Positions 5,291 to 6,934 of a stretch of 6,934 bases of DNA are shown one piece after another. The translations under genes were made by a program, and so were the position numbers. Every line of letters begins with the position of its first letter. Positions within the stretch are counted from its first letter, which is position 1. Origin of the DNA: CAYNNP01 sp964398215 (GTDB lineage Bacteria > Planctomycetota > Planctomycetia > Pirellulales > Pirellulaceae); contig CAYNNP010000294.1 in NCBI GenBank assembly GCA_964398215.1, positions 1 to 6,934 on the forward strand. Reading direction: 5' to 3'. Below the pieces are notes generated by a model that did not search any database, had not been told where the DNA came from, and saw only the letters and a program-made list of their open reading frames with translations.

Positions 5291-6838
5291 TCAATTCGGT
5301 TTTTCGCTGGTGCGAAAATACTCTTTTGGAAACTTTGCTTGCTTCGCGTGATCAGGATGTCGCCAAGGGAACGTTGGCCCTCGGTCCTCCAACAGTGGCA
5401 CTTCATCGCCACCACTTTCTTGCAGCATTGTCCAAAGCTGACGATTCATTTTCTGGACACGTGCGGCCTGCTCAGGAGCATCGATCAAATTGTTCATTTC
5501 ACCAGGGTCGTTCTGCAGATCGTAAAGTTCGTCGCGGTCCCAAAGTCCATGGCAGCGGATGTATTTCCAACGCCCGCCAATGATCGCGTGCAAGGTTGGC
5601 GTGTGGGGATAATTGCGTTCCCAGTAGTATTCGTACAATAGTTTTTTTCGTTTCAGCAAACTTGGATCATTGGCACACACCGCCGACCAAAAGCTTTGAC
5701 CGTCGTGACGCGCCAACGGCTGGGCACCGGCGGCATCCAGTAGCGTCGCGGCCACATCTATATTGCCGACCAGTCCATCGAATTTTTTGCCCGCGGGCAC
5801 ATGGCCGGGAGACTTGATCAGCAGCGGTACTCGTGCACTTGCTTCGTAAGCCGTCCGTTTATCAATCAAGCCATGATCGCCAAATTGAAACCCATTGTCG
5901 CCCATGTACACGACCAACGTTTCTTGCTCCAAGCCGTTTTCTTTCAACCATCGATTCAGTCGACCAACGCTGTCGTCGACGGCCCGCAAGCTTTCGCAAT
6001 ACCGCCGATAGTAGACTTCGGGTGAAAAGTCGGCGATGTTGTAACCAAAGTCGGCGCCATGGCGACTGTTGCGTTGATTGCGCAGCCACATCGGCAACCT
6101 TCCCAACTCCATTTCCTTGACCGAAGGCGTGCGGATCGGCAATTCGTTTTTGTCGTAGCAACCACGGTGCCGATCGGCAGGGACAAAGTCGGCATGAACT
6201 GCTTTGTGGCTTACATACATAAAGAACGGCTTGTCGCCCTCACGGTTCTTCAGCCATTGCAACGCGTAGTCGGTAAGTTCATCGGTGATGTAGCCTTTCT
6301 GCGCGACGCGCTTTCCATTGATGTTGAATCCATCGTAAGTGGTCTGCGGAACTTCTCGCGTTGTGCCGTGCCCGTCGGGCCAATACGTTCCCTGACCTTT
6401 GAAGGCTACCCAGTGGTCAAAACCACGTTGCGGATCGTCAACGTCACCGCCCATGTGCCACTTGCCGATGAAGGCGGTTTGATAACCTGCTTTTTGCAAA
6501 TGCTGAGGAAAAAATACCAACTTTGGATTCACAGGGTGATAGTTATCCACCACACGATGGTTGTGCGCGTACTGTCCTGTCAAAATTGATGCGCGACTCG
6601 GTGAACACAACGACGTGGTCACATAAGCATGAGTCAGCATCGCGCCGTCGCTTGCCATCGAATCCAAGTGAGGTGTTTCCAAGAACGGATGTCCGGCCGC
6701 TCCAAGGCAATCGAATCGATGATCGTCGCACAGTACGAACAGGATATTCAGCGGCTTGGCGGCCGAAACTGTCGACGCCAGCAGTAGATTTGCCAAAAGC
6801 AACCAAGCGAGTTTCTGCACAGACTGTCTCATACGCAT
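5291..6838 (-). CDS. Secreted type I (formylglycine-dependent) sulfatase
   Basis: The product is 515 residues from ATG 6838-6836 (another ATG two codons on); no Shine-Dalgarno site is visible. Residues 1-26 form a Sec signal peptide ending VSA-A, so the enzyme acts in the periplasm or outside. The sulfatase signature C-S-P-S-R is at 78-82; Cys78 is the residue converted to formylglycine. Other catalytic and metal-site motifs are present: Asp38-Asp39 (CDDHR), GKWH at 125-128, His211 (SHKAVH), Asp314-Asn315 (MGDNGFQFGDHG) and Lys327. The C-terminal part has the usual RWKYI and ELYDLQNDPGEMNNL elements. Length and motifs are normal for family S1. It should hydrolyse sulfate esters, probably of a sulfated polysaccharide. 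The substrate cannot be read from sequence, and labels such as iduronate or choline sulfatase would be guesses. It stands alone on its strand here; the formylglycine-generating enzyme is not in the window. Confidence 0.95.
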   Translation of the reverse strand: MRMRQSVQKLAWLLLANLLLASTVSAAKPLNILFVLCDDHRFDCLGAAGHPFLETPHLDSMASDGAMLTHAYVTTSLCSPSRASILTGQYAHNHRVVDNYHPVNPKLVFFPQHLQKAGYQTAFIGKWHMGGDVDDPQRGFDHWVAFKGQGTYWPDGHGTTREVPQTTYDGFNINGKRVAQKGYITDELTDYALQWLKNREGDKPFFMYVSHKAVHADFVPADRHRGCYDKNELPIRTPSVKEMELGRLPMWLRNQRNSRHGADFGYNIADFSPEVYYRRYCESLRAVDDSVGRLNRWLKENGLEQETLVVYMGDNGFQFGDHGLIDKRTAYEASARVPLLIKSPGHVPAGKKFDGLVGNIDVAATLLDAAGAQPLARHDGQSFWSAVCANDPSLLKRKKLLYEYYWERNYPHTPTLHAIIGGRWKYIRCHGLWDRDELYDLQNDPGEMNNLIDAPEQAARVQKMNRQLWTMLQESGGDEVPLLEDRGPTFPWRHPDHAKQAKFPKEYFRTSEKPN

Positions 6839-6889
6839 GTGGGAAGGAGTTCAGGGCAAATCAGTTTTTCAACGTAGGTAACATAGTAG

Positions 6890-6934
6890 CTCGGCTGTCC
6901 CAGCCGAGACCTGCCGATTTCTCGGCTCGGAGAG
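6890..6934. repeat. Palindromic A-A'-A element upstream of the sulfatase, cut by window edge
   Basis: CTCGGCTG-TCC-CAGCCGAG (6890-6908) is a perfect 8-bp hairpin with a 3-base loop. The arm CTCGGCT recurs at 6921-6927, so the central arm AGCCGAG (6902-6908) could pair with either side. The element runs to the window end and may continue. It starts 52 bases upstream of the sulfatase ATG, so it could lie in its promoter region or leader RNA. It also looks like an interspersed palindromic repeat of the sort common in planctomycete spacers. Confidence 0.5.

Noticed and set aside
6059..6589. 176-codon plus-strand open frame
   Set aside because: It lies wholly antisense within the sulfatase gene, whose catalytic motifs establish the true frame.
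6843..6849. GAAGGAG as a plus-strand ribosome-binding site
   Set aside because: No open frame follows it on the plus strand; on the sulfatase strand it reads as pyrimidine-rich and is not a Shine-Dalgarno site.

Overview
The window looks like chromosomal DNA of a planctomycete, most likely of the Rhodopirellula/Blastopirellula type. Three things point there: an ECF sigma factor fused to a long membrane-anchored C-terminal half, a secreted formylglycine-type sulfatase, and genes with weak or absent Shine-Dalgarno sites separated by hairpin-forming spacers. The assignment rests on gene content and style, not on a marker gene.

Layout. Positions 37-2233 carry four minus-strand genes: a 117-residue helical protein of unknown function, a five-helix half-size DMT/EamA-like membrane protein, a 106-residue unknown protein started at TTG, and a 175-residue protein whose C-terminal half resembles SMI1/KNR4 (SUKH) proteins. 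Divergent from these, 2405-4405 encodes a 666-residue polypeptide: ECF sigma regions 2 and 4, one transmembrane helix, two STN/secretin-N-like repeats, a further conserved segment and a Gly-rich tail. Next, on the same strand, comes a 154-residue FKBP-type peptidyl-prolyl isomerase lipoprotein (4580-5044). It converges on a 515-residue secreted type I sulfatase on the minus strand (5291-6838).

No single pathway links all the genes. The sigma factor fusion is the regulatory centrepiece. Its order (cytoplasmic sigma factor, membrane helix, predicted periplasmic sensor-like repeats) suggests an envelope-signal-to-transcription protein on one chain, and a well-placed internal start could release the sensor half separately. 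The FKBP lipoprotein downstream would fold envelope proteins, but it appears to have its own promoter and a hairpin lies between the two genes. The sulfatase is part of the polysaccharide-desulfating equipment typical of marine planctomycetes.

The non-coding DNA is structured. The spacer between the FKBP and sulfatase genes holds three tandem GC-rich hairpins inside a pair of imperfect inverted arms about 17 nt long. The sulfatase upstream region ends in an A-A'-A arrangement of a 7-nt motif. Both look like interspersed palindromic elements. No tRNA, rRNA, CRISPR array, transposase gene or replication origin was seen.
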